33,090 nucleotides of DNA from NCBI GenBank assembly GCA_016871895.1, contig VHBO01000020.1, forward strand, positions 1 through 33,090, written 5' to 3'. This document shows positions 10,701 through 17,704 of the stretch, piece after piece. A program made the translations under genes and the position numbers. This DNA comes from Gemmatimonadota bacterium. Lineage in GTDB: Bacteria > Gemmatimonadota > Gemmatimonadetes > Gemmatimonadales > Gemmatimonadaceae. How positions within the stretch are numbered: position 1 is the first letter of the stretch; each line of letters opens with the position of its first letter. The notes below the pieces were generated by a model that saw only the letters and a list, made by a program, of their open reading frames with translations, was not told where the DNA came from and made no database searches.

Positions 10701-10993
10701 AGGTGCAGCTCGTCTTTGAGGAGGCCCCGCCGCCGGCGCCGATGCCGCCCGCGCCCGGGAGCTGGGCGGGGGCCTCGGCGGTGGCCGAGGCTGCCGCACC
10801 GGCGTCGGTCGACCCCTTCGCCCCGTCGGTGGATGCGGTGGCGATGCCGAAGGTGGTCGGTGCGGGGCGGGGCGTGGCCTCGTTGGCGGCGGGGGCGGAC
10901 CCGGTGGGTGGGGAGTTCGACGGTGCCGGGCGGAACGACCCGTGCCCCTGCGGCAGCGGGAAGAAGTTCAAGAAGTGCCACGGCGCGGGATGA
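7784..10993 (+). CDS. secA: Preprotein translocase ATPase SecA, enlarged form with C-terminal zinc motif
   Basis: A 1069-residue motor ATPase that drives unfolded preproteins through SecYEG. Walker A is G167-E-G-K-T171 and the Walker B region is IVDEVDSVLVDEARTPLIISG-like around residues 270-290. The second nucleotide domain has ATNMAGRGTDIKLGDGV and the arginine-finger region RRIDRQLRGRAGRQGDPG. The tail carries a SEC-C zinc motif (Cys1054, Cys1056, Cys1065, His1066) that binds SecB or ribosomes in relatives. It is about 170 residues longer than the E. coli protein (901). The extra length lies in a charged stretch near residues 80-105 and a large insertion between the DEAD region and the preprotein cross-linking domain (about 300-430), as in Bacteroidota SecA. 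A Pro/Ala-rich linker (about 985-1048) precedes the zinc motif. Confidence 0.98.
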   Translation: MFKQLIAKVIGTRHQREARRVQPIVDEIRRHGEALAALSDAEVQGKTAVFRTIIAERTAPLQARIDALRAEKHAAAEPEAREALDRQLGGADGQGGLEAELRQAIADVLDEILPEAFATVREAARRLCGTSADVTGRALSWDMVHYDVQMIGGIQLHLGRIAEMATGEGKTLVATLPLYLNALPARGAHLVTVNSYLARRDSQWMGHLFRWLGLTVGCLDDTEPGSPSRRAAYGCDITYGTNNEFGFDYLRDNMVVELAQRVQRPHVYAIVDEVDSVLVDEARTPLIISGPVGNEGDRAYAEQNQAVARLVQRQTVLVNDLVAKGEKHLAAEERAEAGVALYQARLGSPRNKRLLKVMQETGVKQLIQESELAHLADRKLPPAKQEYRDLEEDLLFVLDEKGHSVHLTDRGVDYLSPQAHDEFVLPDIATAMGRLERDAALEPAQRREAKRQLEIEYAQKSEKLNIIHQLLRAHVLYEKDVNYVVQDGQVLIVDEFTGRTMPGRRWSEGLHQAVEAKEGVQVKGETQTLATITIQNYFRLYEKLAGMTGTAETEETEFFQIYGLEVAVIPTNRPAIRDDRQDLIYKTRREKFNGILEETRRLHGLGFPVLVGTTSVEASETLSRLFQRAGLPHNVLNAKYHQREAEIVALAGQKGAITIATNMAGRGTDIKLGDGVRESLPSQVSDADGKPVDVTEIGGLHIIGSERHESRRIDRQLRGRAGRQGDPGSSQFFLSLEDDLMRLFGSDRIARLMDSLGAQEGEVLTHPLLTRSVETAQKRVELQNFQSRKRLLDYDDVMNQQREVVYSLRSFALEGGEELKGEAARMIETAVARRVTNALEGAETATDWDVEGLREELLLHYLLRVPAFEPEGIRPATLPEAAAEASDAAAVAFREKLVSLGEFGPRLLSLVMLNVLDEKWKDHLYDLDQLRAAIGYRSWGQKDPLVEYKQEAFTMFEDLMRDMQHTFTERFLKVQLVFEEAPPPAPMPPAPGSWAGASAVAEAAAPASVDPFAPSVDAVAMPKVVGAGRGVASLAAGADPVGGEFDGAGRNDPCPCGSGKKFKKCHGAG

Positions 10994-11026
10994 TCCCGCA
11001 CGCAGGCATCCGGTGACGCGGACGGG

Positions 11027-11734
11027 ATGGTCCGCGGCGACCATCCCCGTGTGCCGACCATCCGCGCCCTGCCTCCTGCCGATCGACCCCGGGAGCGCCT
11101 CCGTGCCCTCGGCGTCGAGGCCTTGAGCGGGGCGGAACTGATCGCGCTCCTGATCGGGTCGGGGACACGGACGCAGAGCGCGACCGATGTCGCCGCCGCG
11201 CTCCTCGATCGCGGTGGGGGCTCGCTCCGGCGGCTCGCGCAGACGCCGCTCGCCACCCTCGCCTCCGTGGCGGGCGTCGGTCCGGTCCGCGCGCTGACCA
11301 TCCAGGCGGCACTCGACCTCGGCCGGCGTCTCGCGGCAGAGCCGACGGAGTCGCGTCCGCCGATGCGGGGCCCCGACGACGTCTTCCGCTTCTACGGACC
11401 CCGGCTGAGCGGACTCGGCGTCGAGGAATTCCACGTCGCGGTGCTGGACGCCCAGCATCGATTGGAGCGGGACCTGCTGATCAGCCGGGGCATCCTCGAC
11501 GGCTCCCTCGTCCACCCGCGCGAGGTGTTCCGCGAGGCGATCGCCGAACGGGCGGCGGCCGTGATCCTCGTGCACAACCATCCCTCGGGGGATCCCACCC
11601 CCAGTGCGGAGGACCAGGCTGTGACCCGGCAGCTTGTCGCGGCGGGGCGGCTGCTCGACATCCCGGTGCACGACCACATCGTCATCGGACGCGGGCGCTA
11701 CGTCTCGCTGGCGCAGGAGGGGCGCCTCTTGTAA
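11027..11734 (+). CDS. radC: RadC-like JAB-domain protein
   Basis: A 235-residue RadC family protein. A helix-hairpin-helix-like N-terminal region (GAELIALLIGSGT, then LASVAGVGPVRALTIQAA) is followed by a JAMM/MPN+ metalloprotease-like domain with H183-N-H185-P-S-G-D-x-x-P-S-x-x-D196, the full set of zinc ligands. The in vivo role of RadC is unsettled; the old link to recombinational repair in E. coli was withdrawn, and relatives occur near mobile elements or, as here, in core gene runs. An alternative start is the GTG at 11051, giving MPTIRALPPADRPRERL, closer to the usual family N-terminus. Neither start has a clear Shine-Dalgarno. Confidence 0.92.
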   Translation: MVRGDHPRVPTIRALPPADRPRERLRALGVEALSGAELIALLIGSGTRTQSATDVAAALLDRGGGSLRRLAQTPLATLASVAGVGPVRALTIQAALDLGRRLAAEPTESRPPMRGPDDVFRFYGPRLSGLGVEEFHVAVLDAQHRLERDLLISRGILDGSLVHPREVFREAIAERAAAVILVHNHPSGDPTPSAEDQAVTRQLVAAGRLLDIPVHDHIVIGRGRYVSLAQEGRLL

Positions 11735-11760
11735 ACGGCGGCGGGGCTTGGCATATACCG

Positions 11761-13941
11761 ATGGTGACCACCGCCGCGCTCGCCGAGATCATCCCGGGCT
11801 GGACGCTGCCGGACGACGCCGCCGCGCGGCTCGACCCGGAGCTCCTCGGGCGCGCCTACCGGTTCAGCGAGAAGGCGCACGCCGGGCAGACGCGCCGGAA
11901 TGGGGACCCGTACGTCACCCATTGCGTCTCGGTGGCGAAGATCCTCGCCGAGCTGCACCTCGATACCGTCACGGTGGCGAGCGGGCTCATCCACGACGTC
12001 GTCGAGGACACCCGCAGCACCGTCGAAGACGTCGAGCGCGAGTTCGGCCGCGAGGTGGCGCAGATCGTCGACGGCCTGACGAAGATCGGCCACCTGCCGA
12101 TGGCCTCGCGCGAGGAGCGGCAGGTGGAGAGCTATCGCAAGCTCCTGCTCTCCGTCGCGAAGGATGCCCGCGTGATCCTCGTGAAGCTCGCCGACCGACT
12201 GCATAACATGCGGACCCTCGAGTGGATGCCCGAGGAGAAGCGGCGGCGCATCGCCCTCGAGACGCGCGACCTCTACGCGCCGATGGCGCATCGCTTCGGC
12301 CTCGCCGCGATGAAGGCCGAGCTCGAAGATCTCGCCTTCAAGTGGCTTGAGCCTGAGGAGTATCGCGCGCTCGCGAAGCTGCTGGCAGAGAAACGGGCGG
12401 ATCGCGACGCGAAGATCGCGGAGATGATCGCCCCGCTGGAGGTGAAGCTACGCGAGAGTGGGGTCCGCCTCCTCGAGGTCGGCGGACGGCCGAAGCATCT
12501 CTGGTCGATTCACAAGAAGATGCTCAAGCGGGAGAAGCCGTACGACGAGATCTATGACCTCTACGCGATTCGCGTGCTGGTCGAGGATGTGCCCGAGTGC
12601 TACCACGCGCTCGGGGTGATCCACGGCGCCTGGACCCCGCTGCAGGAGCGCATCAAGGACTACATCGCCTCGCCGAAGTCGAACGGCTACCAGTCGCTGC
12701 ACACGACGATCTTCGGTCCCGGCGGGACGCTTTTCGAGATCCAGATCCGGACCGGCGAGATGCACCGCACGGCGGAGTACGGCATCGCGGCGCACTGGCT
12801 CTACAAGGACGGGAGCCGGGAGAGCGGCGAGCTCGATCGGCACCTCAACTGGTTCCGGCAGGTGCTCGAGTTGCAGCTCGACGCCGAGACCCCAGACCAG
12901 TTCCTCGAGTTCCTGAAGCTCGACCTCTATCAGGATGAGATCTTCGTCTTCACACCGAGTGGTGACGTCATCCAGCTGCCGAAGGGGGCGACGCCGATCG
13001 ACTTCGCCTTCGCGGTGCACACGCAGGTCGGGCTCCGCACGCAGGGCGCCCGTGTGAATGGCCGCATCGTCCCGCTCTCGCGTGAGCTCCGGAACTCGGA
13101 GACGTGCGAGATCATCCGCGGGCCGGTGCCGCGGCCGAACCGCGATTGGCTCGCGCACGTGCGCACGGGGCGCGCGCGGCACAAGATCCGGCAGTGGCTC
13201 CGGCAGGAGGAGCAAAAGACCTTCCAGGCGGTCGGCGAGGAGATTCTCGGACGCGAGCTGCGCCGGCGCCGGCACGCCAAGCTCTCCGAGACGGAACTCG
13301 CTCGGGCGGCGGCCGCGCTCAAGCTGCAGGATCCCTCGCAGGTGCTCGCGGGGATCGGGCAGGGGGATCTCACCGTCACGCAGGTGATGGCGGCGCTGTA
13401 TCCGGATGCGGCCGCGGCCCCGCAGGACGCGCTGAAGCCGAGCCCGATCGAGCGGTTGATCGACCGGATGCGCGGCGTCGGGGGTGGCTCGAAGGGCCTC
13501 CGGGTGCAGGGCGCGGATGGGATGCTCGTGCGCTACGCCCAGTGCTGCCAGCCGGTCCCCGGCGACCAGGTTGTCGGCTATGTGACGCGCGGACGCGGCG
13601 TGAGCATCCACCGCCACGATTGCCCGAACCTGCTCTTCCTCGTGCACGAGCCCGAGCGCCGCCTCGAGATCGACTGGCAGGAGACCTCGGGGGAGCGGTT
13701 CGTCATCCGGCTCGCAATCGAGGGGCAGGATCGACAGGGGCTCTACGCCGACCTCGCGACCGCGGTGAGCGCGGCGGGGACGGAGATCCGGTCCCTCGAG
13801 CTCCGCACCGTCGACGGCCGGGTCACCGGCGCCGCGCTGGTGGAGGTGGAGAACCTGGCGCACCTGGAGCGGATCGTGAAGGCCGCGCGCCGCGTGAAGG
13901 GGGTCTCGAGCGTGGCCCGGCGGGAGAAGCTCGCCGACTGA
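11761..13941 (+). CDS. rel: Bifunctional (p)ppGpp synthetase/hydrolase, Rel/SpoT family
   Basis: A 726-residue long RSH protein that makes and degrades the stringent-response alarmone. The hydrolase HD site is intact: His54, His78-Asp79 in IHDVVEDT, and Asp145 in LADRLHNMRTL. The synthetase has YDLYAIRV (Asp266) and the R297-I-K-D300 motif, the RxKD form found in bifunctional enzymes rather than the ExDD form of synthetase-only RelA. The TGS domain is near 388-450, the zinc-finger/CC region includes Cys595-Cys596, His619 and Cys621, and the ACT domain runs from about 650 to the end. No second RSH is in the window, so this may be the only one. It starts 26 bases after radC with no evident Shine-Dalgarno. 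Confidence 0.96.
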   Translation: MVTTAALAEIIPGWTLPDDAAARLDPELLGRAYRFSEKAHAGQTRRNGDPYVTHCVSVAKILAELHLDTVTVASGLIHDVVEDTRSTVEDVEREFGREVAQIVDGLTKIGHLPMASREERQVESYRKLLLSVAKDARVILVKLADRLHNMRTLEWMPEEKRRRIALETRDLYAPMAHRFGLAAMKAELEDLAFKWLEPEEYRALAKLLAEKRADRDAKIAEMIAPLEVKLRESGVRLLEVGGRPKHLWSIHKKMLKREKPYDEIYDLYAIRVLVEDVPECYHALGVIHGAWTPLQERIKDYIASPKSNGYQSLHTTIFGPGGTLFEIQIRTGEMHRTAEYGIAAHWLYKDGSRESGELDRHLNWFRQVLELQLDAETPDQFLEFLKLDLYQDEIFVFTPSGDVIQLPKGATPIDFAFAVHTQVGLRTQGARVNGRIVPLSRELRNSETCEIIRGPVPRPNRDWLAHVRTGRARHKIRQWLRQEEQKTFQAVGEEILGRELRRRRHAKLSETELARAAAALKLQDPSQVLAGIGQGDLTVTQVMAALYPDAAAAPQDALKPSPIERLIDRMRGVGGGSKGLRVQGADGMLVRYAQCCQPVPGDQVVGYVTRGRGVSIHRHDCPNLLFLVHEPERRLEIDWQETSGERFVIRLAIEGQDRQGLYADLATAVSAAGTEIRSLELRTVDGRVTGAALVEVENLAHLERIVKAARRVKGVSSVARREKLAD

Positions 13942-13974
13942 CGGCGCGGGGAACCCGGGTCGCGTCCGACGGCG

Positions 13975-13980
13975 TACATT
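13975..13980 (+). promoter_or_regulatory. Possible -10 box (TACATT) for leaderless start of the small membrane protein
   Basis: TACATT fits the TANNNT pattern and ends five bases before the ATG at 13986, the spacing expected if transcription starts at or beside the start codon. No Shine-Dalgarno is present in the 44-base gap. The same geometry recurs at 15047 and 31592. No convincing -35 box is visible. Confidence 0.35.
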
Positions 13981-13985
13981 CCGGT

Positions 13986-14420
13986 ATGATCCTCGCCATC
14001 CACAACCTCCTCCGGTGGGCGGTCCTCCTCACCGGCATCCTCGCGATCGTCCAGGCCGTGCGCGGCCTCGACGGCCGCACCCCCTTCGCGAAGACGCGGC
14101 CGATCCTGCTCGCCTTCACGGCGAACCTCCATCTCCAGCTGCTGATCGGGCTCACCCTGTTCGTCGTGTCGCCGACGGTGAAGGCCTATATGGCCGATAT
14201 GGCGGCGACGATGCGGGACGGGAGCCGTCGCTTCTTCATCGCCGAGCACCCGACGCTGATGGTGGCCGGGGTGCTGCTGGCGACGATCGGTGGCGTCATC
14301 GCGAAGAACGCGCCCGACGATGCGGCGCGGCATCGTCGGGCGCTGATCTTCACGGTGCTCACGGTGTTGCTGATCCTGGCCGGGATCCCGTGGTCCCGGC
14401 CGCTGCTCCCGAGCTTCTAG
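13986..14420 (+). CDS. Small four-helix integral membrane protein, possible heme-binding family
   Basis: A 144-residue protein with four hydrophobic segments at about 3-25, 40-62, 90-106 and 118-135, so both ends probably face the same side. It opens with ILAIHNLLRWAVLL. Histidines lie within or at the edge of the first three helices (His6, His49, His88), with His116 before the fourth. I recall similar small proteins in Bacteroidota often labelled as cytochrome b-like, with this same start; I cannot confirm heme binding from sequence. It follows rel by 44 bases and faces the H-NS-like gene across a 121-base convergent gap. Real gene with good confidence; function unknown. Confidence 0.72.
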   Translation: MILAIHNLLRWAVLLTGILAIVQAVRGLDGRTPFAKTRPILLAFTANLHLQLLIGLTLFVVSPTVKAYMADMAATMRDGSRRFFIAEHPTLMVAGVLLATIGGVIAKNAPDDAARHRRALIFTVLTVLLILAGIPWSRPLLPSF

Positions 14421-14541
14421 TTCCTCGGGGAGCGGCGGGTACGCCCATCGCGCGGCTCCGCGCGAGCGTGGGCGCGCAGGCCGTCGCTCGGCTGCGCACG
14501 GGGGATCCCCGGTCTCACAGGAGATCCCCGGCCGGCGGCCC
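14421..14541. other. Convergent intergenic gap with GC-rich inverted repeats
   Basis: This spacer separates the ends of the membrane-protein gene (+) and the H-NS-like gene (-). It holds a 7-bp stem around a GCTC loop (14448-14465) and a GGGGATC/GATCCCC pair (14501-14507 and 14523-14529). The same area has the perfect palindrome GGGGATCCCC (14501-14510). A shared bidirectional terminator would be expected here, but no T-run follows any stem, so a terminator call would be weak. Confidence 0.3.
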
Positions 14542-15024
14542 TCACTTCGCGATGAGGAACTCCGCCGGCGTGCGCCCCGTGGCCACCAGCGCCGCCAGCC
14601 AGCGCGGCTGCTTGCCGCGACCGCTCCAGGTCTCCCCCTCCGGCCCGCGGTACTTTGCGGGGACCTTGGCGACGCTGCCGGCCTTCCGCGCACCGCGCTT
14701 CGCCGCACCGGAGCCCGGAGCAGCCGACGACACGGCGGCCCGCGTCCGACCTTTTGCCCCCTTCCGGGCGGAGCGCTTGCGGCCCTTGGTCGGAGCGGCC
14801 GCCTTGGCCGGCCGCCCGCGGCGCCGACCCGTTCGGGGCGCGGCTGACACGCGCCCGCGAAGCGCCTCCGCCACGTCGTCTCCGGTGAGGCCGAGCTCCG
14901 CGATCGTTTGGCGGAGGAAGGTGAGGGCGGCGCGCCGAGCCGCCGTCTGTTGCGCTTCGATGGCGGAGAGACGCGTCTGGAGCTGCTGGATCTTCTTGCG
15001 GAGGGAGTCCGGGGCGTTCGGCAT
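14542..15024 (-). CDS. H-NS-like nucleoid protein with AT-hook and histone H1-like basic linker
   Basis: A 160-residue protein, the only gene here on the - strand. Residues 6-58 are helical with heptad-like spacing (SLRKKIQQLQTRLSAIEAQQ), suiting a dimerising coiled coil. Residues 61-124 form a linker with 21 Lys/Arg and no Asp/Glu, including an AT-hook RRRGRPAK (67-74). Residues 122-145 match the H-NS C-terminal DNA-binding domain: PAKYRGPEGETWSGRGKQP then RWL, where R136-G-K138 takes the place of the QGR minor-groove loop. H-NS proteins silence AT-rich DNA, often transferred genes, by oligomerising along it. Family members are usually about 90-135 residues, so the linker is the expansion. 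The spacer upstream is strikingly AT-rich for this genome, suggesting autoregulation. No purine-rich Shine-Dalgarno precedes the ATG; that leader is pyrimidine-rich. Confidence 0.85.
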   Translation of the reverse strand: MPNAPDSLRKKIQQLQTRLSAIEAQQTAARRAALTFLRQTIAELGLTGDDVAEALRGRVSAAPRTGRRRGRPAKAAAPTKGRKRSARKGAKGRTRAAVSSAAPGSGAAKRGARKAGSVAKVPAKYRGPEGETWSGRGKQPRWLAALVATGRTPAEFLIAK

Positions 15025-15042
15025 GGGAGGGCGGGAGGGGGG
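15025..15042 (+). other. G-quadruplex motif with one-base loops
   Basis: Four or more G-runs of at least three bases are separated by single bases (GGG A GGG C GGG A GGGGGG). Such short loops are known to give very stable quadruplexes. It abuts the H-NS-like start codon, on that gene's template strand, and ends five bases before a TATAAT box on the + strand. Confidence 0.6.
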
Positions 15043-15046
15043 AGGA

Positions 15047-15052
15047 TATAAT
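15047..15052 (+). promoter_or_regulatory. TATAAT -10 box, + strand (towards uvrB)
   Basis: A perfect TATAAT in a region of about 70% GC surroundings. It ends six bases before an ATG at 15059, so the transcript could start at that codon without a leader; uvrB begins about 160 bases on. The -35 position falls inside the G-quadruplex motif and does not match TTGACA. On the opposite strand, TATCCT (15068-15063) with TTAACG 18 bases upstream could serve the H-NS-like gene. Confidence 0.5.
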
Positions 15053-15086
15053 CCGACGATGCAGGATAGGAAAATCGTCGGATTAT
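15048..15086. promoter_or_regulatory. Perfect 13-bp inverted repeat, candidate operator
   Basis: Arms ATAATCCGACGAT (15048-15060) and ATCGTCGGATTAT (15074-15086) are exact reverse complements around a 13-base spacer. Arm centres lie 26 bases apart, about two and a half helical turns. The left arm covers the TATAAT box, so a bound dimer or tetramer could block transcription in both directions. From 15047 to 15100, 33 of 54 bases are A or T, an island that an H-NS-type protein would prefer. Confidence 0.6.
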
Positions 15087-15217
15087 CGTTAACGCATTAT
15101 CTCCCGCCGCTCAAGGTCGGCCGGCGGCGCGCGTCGCGTCGCGTCGCCTCAGGTCGGGCGTGCCCCGACGCGCACGGACACGGGGACCGACGTACGGCCG
15201 GAGCGGCGCACCGATGA
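15059..15217 (+). CDS. Possible 52-residue leader ORF ahead of uvrB
   Basis: An ATG six bases after the TATAAT box opens a 53-codon frame whose TGA overlaps the uvrB start as ATGA (15214-15217). The predicted peptide begins [19 protein letters not shown] and continues Arg/Ala-rich. The promoter-to-ATG spacing and the exact overlap suggest a leaderless coupling peptide. Against it: early codons such as TTA, AGG and AAA are rare in this genome, the frame matches no family I know, and open frames of this length arise often by chance at high GC. Confidence 0.25.
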   Translation: MQDRKIVGLSLTHYLPPLKVGRRRASRRVASGRACPDAHGHGDRRTAGAAHR

Positions 15218-17301
15218 GCACGGGCGGCCCGATCGCGTCCGCGCCCGTCCGCTTCGAGCTCGAAGCCCCCTTCGCCCCCGCTGGCGATCAGCCGCGCGCC
15301 ATCGCGGAGCTGACCGCCGGCCTCGCCCGCGGCGATCGCTTCCAGACCCTCCTTGGCGTCACCGGGTCGGGGAAGACGATGACGGCCGCGAACGTCATCG
15401 CTCGGTACGGGCGGCCCACCCTCGTCCTCTCGCACAACAAGACCCTCGCCGCGCAGCTCTACGGCGAACTCAAGGGGTTCTTCCCGCGCAACGCCGTCGA
15501 ATACTTCATCTCGTACTACGACTATTACCAGCCCGAAGCGTACGTCCCCGCGTCCGACACGTACATTGAGAAGGACGCATCGATCAACGAGGACATCGAC
15601 CGGCTCCGATTGCGGGCGACCTCCTCGCTGATGGAGCGCGAGGACGTCATCGTGGTGGCAACGGTCTCCGCGATCTACGGCCTCGGCGACCCGGAGTCGT
15701 ACAAGGCCGCGATGGTCACGCTCGCGGTGGGGCAGCGCATCCCGCGCGACGACATCTTGCGCGCCCTCGTCGCCATCCAGTACGGCCGGAACGACGTCGC
15801 CTTCGAGCGCGGGACCTTCCGCGTGCGTGGCGACACGGTGGAGATCCTCCCCGCCTACGAGGAGCAGGCGGTCCGGGTCGAGATGTTCGGCGATGAGATC
15901 GAGCGCATCACCAAGGTCGATCCGCTCACGGGGCACACGATCGCGCCGCTCCAGCGCACCGCGATCTATCCGGCGAAGCACTTCGTCACGACGCGGCCGA
16001 CGCTCGAGCGCGCGGTGAAGGAGATCCGCGCGGAGCTCGCGGAGCGCTTGGTCGTGCTCAAGGGGGCGGGGAAGCTCCTCGAGGCCCAGCGGCTCGAGTC
16101 GCGCACCAACTTCGATATCGAGATGATGCTCGAGATCGGGACCTGCCCGGGCATCGAGAACTACTCGCGGATCCTCGCCGGCCGGCAGCCGGGCGCGCGG
16201 CCGGCCTGCCTCTTCGACTACTTCCCTGAGGATTTCCTCGTCGTGGTCGACGAATCGCACGTCACCTTGCCGCAGATCGGGGGGATGTTCAACGGCGACC
16301 GCGCGCGGAAGACGACACTCGTGGAGTACGGCTTCCGCCTCCCGAGCGCGCTCGACAACCGGCCCCTGATGTTCGACGAGTTCCTTGCGCTCACCCCGCG
16401 CGCGATTCACGTCTCGGCGACGCCGGGGGAGCTCGAGCTACGGCTCTCCGAGGGAACGGTCGTGGAGCAGGTGATCCGACCGACCGGGCTCCTTGATCCG
16501 ATCATCGAGGTGCGTCCGGTGCAGGGGCAGGTCGACGACCTCCTCCACGAGATCCGCGCGCGCGAACGCCGCGGCGAACGGGTCCTCGTCACGACGCTCA
16601 CGAAGCGGATGGCGGAGGACCTCAGCGATTACCTCGCGCAGGTTGGGGTCCGGGTCCGCCATATGCACGCGGACATCGATGCCATCGAGCGGATGGAGAT
16701 CCTGCGCGGCCTCCGCCTCGGGGGGTTCGACGTCCTCATCGGGATCAACCTGCTCCGCGAGGGGCTCGATCTCCCGGAGGTCTCCCTCGTCGCGATCCTC
16801 GACGCTGATCAGGAGGGTTTCCTCCGCTCCGACCGGTCCCTGATCCAGACCGTGGGACGCGCGGCACGGCACGTGGACGGGCGCGCGATCTTCTACGCCG
16901 ACCGGATCACGGGATCGATGCGGCGGTGCCTCGACGAGACGGCGCGTCGCCGCGAGAAGCAGGAAGCATTCAATGCCGAGCACGGAATCACGCCGCGTGG
17001 CGTGCAGAAGAGCACCGACCAGGTGCGTGCGCTCACGCGCGTCGCCGACGCCCGGGACTCGCGGGAGGCGCGGGAGGCGGAGGGGAAGCGGAAGACGACG
17101 GCCAAGAAGGTCGCCGAGGCGCAGCGCACGTATGCGACCGACGACCTGCCGGCACTCGTCGCTCGCCTCGAGGGCGAGATGCGCGCCGCCGCCAAGGACC
17201 TCGACTTCGAGACCGCCGCCCGGCTCCGCGATGAGCTCTTCGAGCTGCGCGCCGCGATGGGGAGCGGGCCATCGGGACAGGCGCGTGCCGGTCGTCGCTG
17301 A
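15214..17301 (+). CDS. uvrB: Excinuclease ABC subunit B
   Basis: A 695-residue helicase-like subunit of nucleotide excision repair; it takes over damaged DNA from UvrA and recruits UvrC. Walker A GVTGSGKT is at residues 48-55, the beta-hairpin that clamps DNA reads [12 protein letters not shown] (from Tyr101), and motifs [28 protein letters not shown] and the DEAD-box-like [15 protein letters not shown] are all present. A UVR motif (about 648-682) ends the protein and should bind UvrC. Length is normal. The ATG at 15214 lies about 10 residues before the conserved [17 protein letters not shown] region. It overlaps the next gene by 17 bases. Confidence 0.97.
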   Translation: MSTGGPIASAPVRFELEAPFAPAGDQPRAIAELTAGLARGDRFQTLLGVTGSGKTMTAANVIARYGRPTLVLSHNKTLAAQLYGELKGFFPRNAVEYFISYYDYYQPEAYVPASDTYIEKDASINEDIDRLRLRATSSLMEREDVIVVATVSAIYGLGDPESYKAAMVTLAVGQRIPRDDILRALVAIQYGRNDVAFERGTFRVRGDTVEILPAYEEQAVRVEMFGDEIERITKVDPLTGHTIAPLQRTAIYPAKHFVTTRPTLERAVKEIRAELAERLVVLKGAGKLLEAQRLESRTNFDIEMMLEIGTCPGIENYSRILAGRQPGARPACLFDYFPEDFLVVVDESHVTLPQIGGMFNGDRARKTTLVEYGFRLPSALDNRPLMFDEFLALTPRAIHVSATPGELELRLSEGTVVEQVIRPTGLLDPIIEVRPVQGQVDDLLHEIRARERRGERVLVTTLTKRMAEDLSDYLAQVGVRVRHMHADIDAIERMEILRGLRLGGFDVLIGINLLREGLDLPEVSLVAILDADQEGFLRSDRSLIQTVGRAARHVDGRAIFYADRITGSMRRCLDETARRREKQEAFNAEHGITPRGVQKSTDQVRALTRVADARDSREAREAEGKRKTTAKKVAEAQRTYATDDLPALVARLEGEMRAAAKDLDFETAARLRDELFELRAAMGSGPSGQARAGRR

Positions 17302-17704
17302 CCTCACCGAGGTCGAGCTGGTCGCCTGGGGGGAGGCGCTCGGGCGCGCCCTCGTCGCCCCGGCCTTCGTCACCCTCACGGGGGACCTCGGGGCGGGGAA
17401 GACGACCCTCGTCGCCGCGATCCTCCGTGGCGCCGGTGTGACCGACGCGGTGACGAGTCCCACGTACGCCGTCGTCCATCGCTACACCGCCCCGACCCTC
17501 GGCCCCGTCCACCACGCCGATCTCTATCGGCTCCGTGGCCCCCAGGAGCTCGCCGCCATCGGGTGGGAGGAGCTGCTGGTGAGCCCCGGGCTCGTCCTCG
17601 TCGAGTGGCCCGAGCGGGCCGGCGACCTCCTTCCCCGCGACCATCGGGCCATCGCGATCGACCATCTCCCCGGCGACCCGACCCGCCGTCGGGTGACCGC
17701 GTGA
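17285..17704 (+). CDS. tsaE: tRNA t6A synthesis ATPase TsaE
   Basis: A 139-residue P-loop protein. Walker A is GDLGAGKTT (residues 33-41), followed by [17 protein letters not shown] and the VEWPERA motif that define TsaE (YjeE). With TsaB, TsaC and TsaD it makes the threonylcarbamoyl modification of A37 in tRNAs reading ANN codons; TsaE's ATPase resets the TsaBD complex. It starts at a GTG 17 bases inside the end of uvrB and overlaps tsaB by GTGA (17701-17704), so its translation is probably coupled on both sides. TsaD and TsaC are not in the window. Confidence 0.94.
   Translation: MPVVADLTEVELVAWGEALGRALVAPAFVTLTGDLGAGKTTLVAAILRGAGVTDAVTSPTYAVVHRYTAPTLGPVHHADLYRLRGPQELAAIGWEELLVSPGLVLVEWPERAGDLLPRDHRAIAIDHLPGDPTRRRVTA

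Noticed and set aside
14501-14510. GGGGATCCCC palindrome as a regulator site
   Set aside because: It lies between gene ends, away from any promoter, and such short palindromes are expected by chance at this GC.
14421-14541. Strong bidirectional terminator between the convergent genes
   Set aside because: Stems exist but are short or have long loops, and no T-run follows on either strand; kept only as a weak intergenic note.
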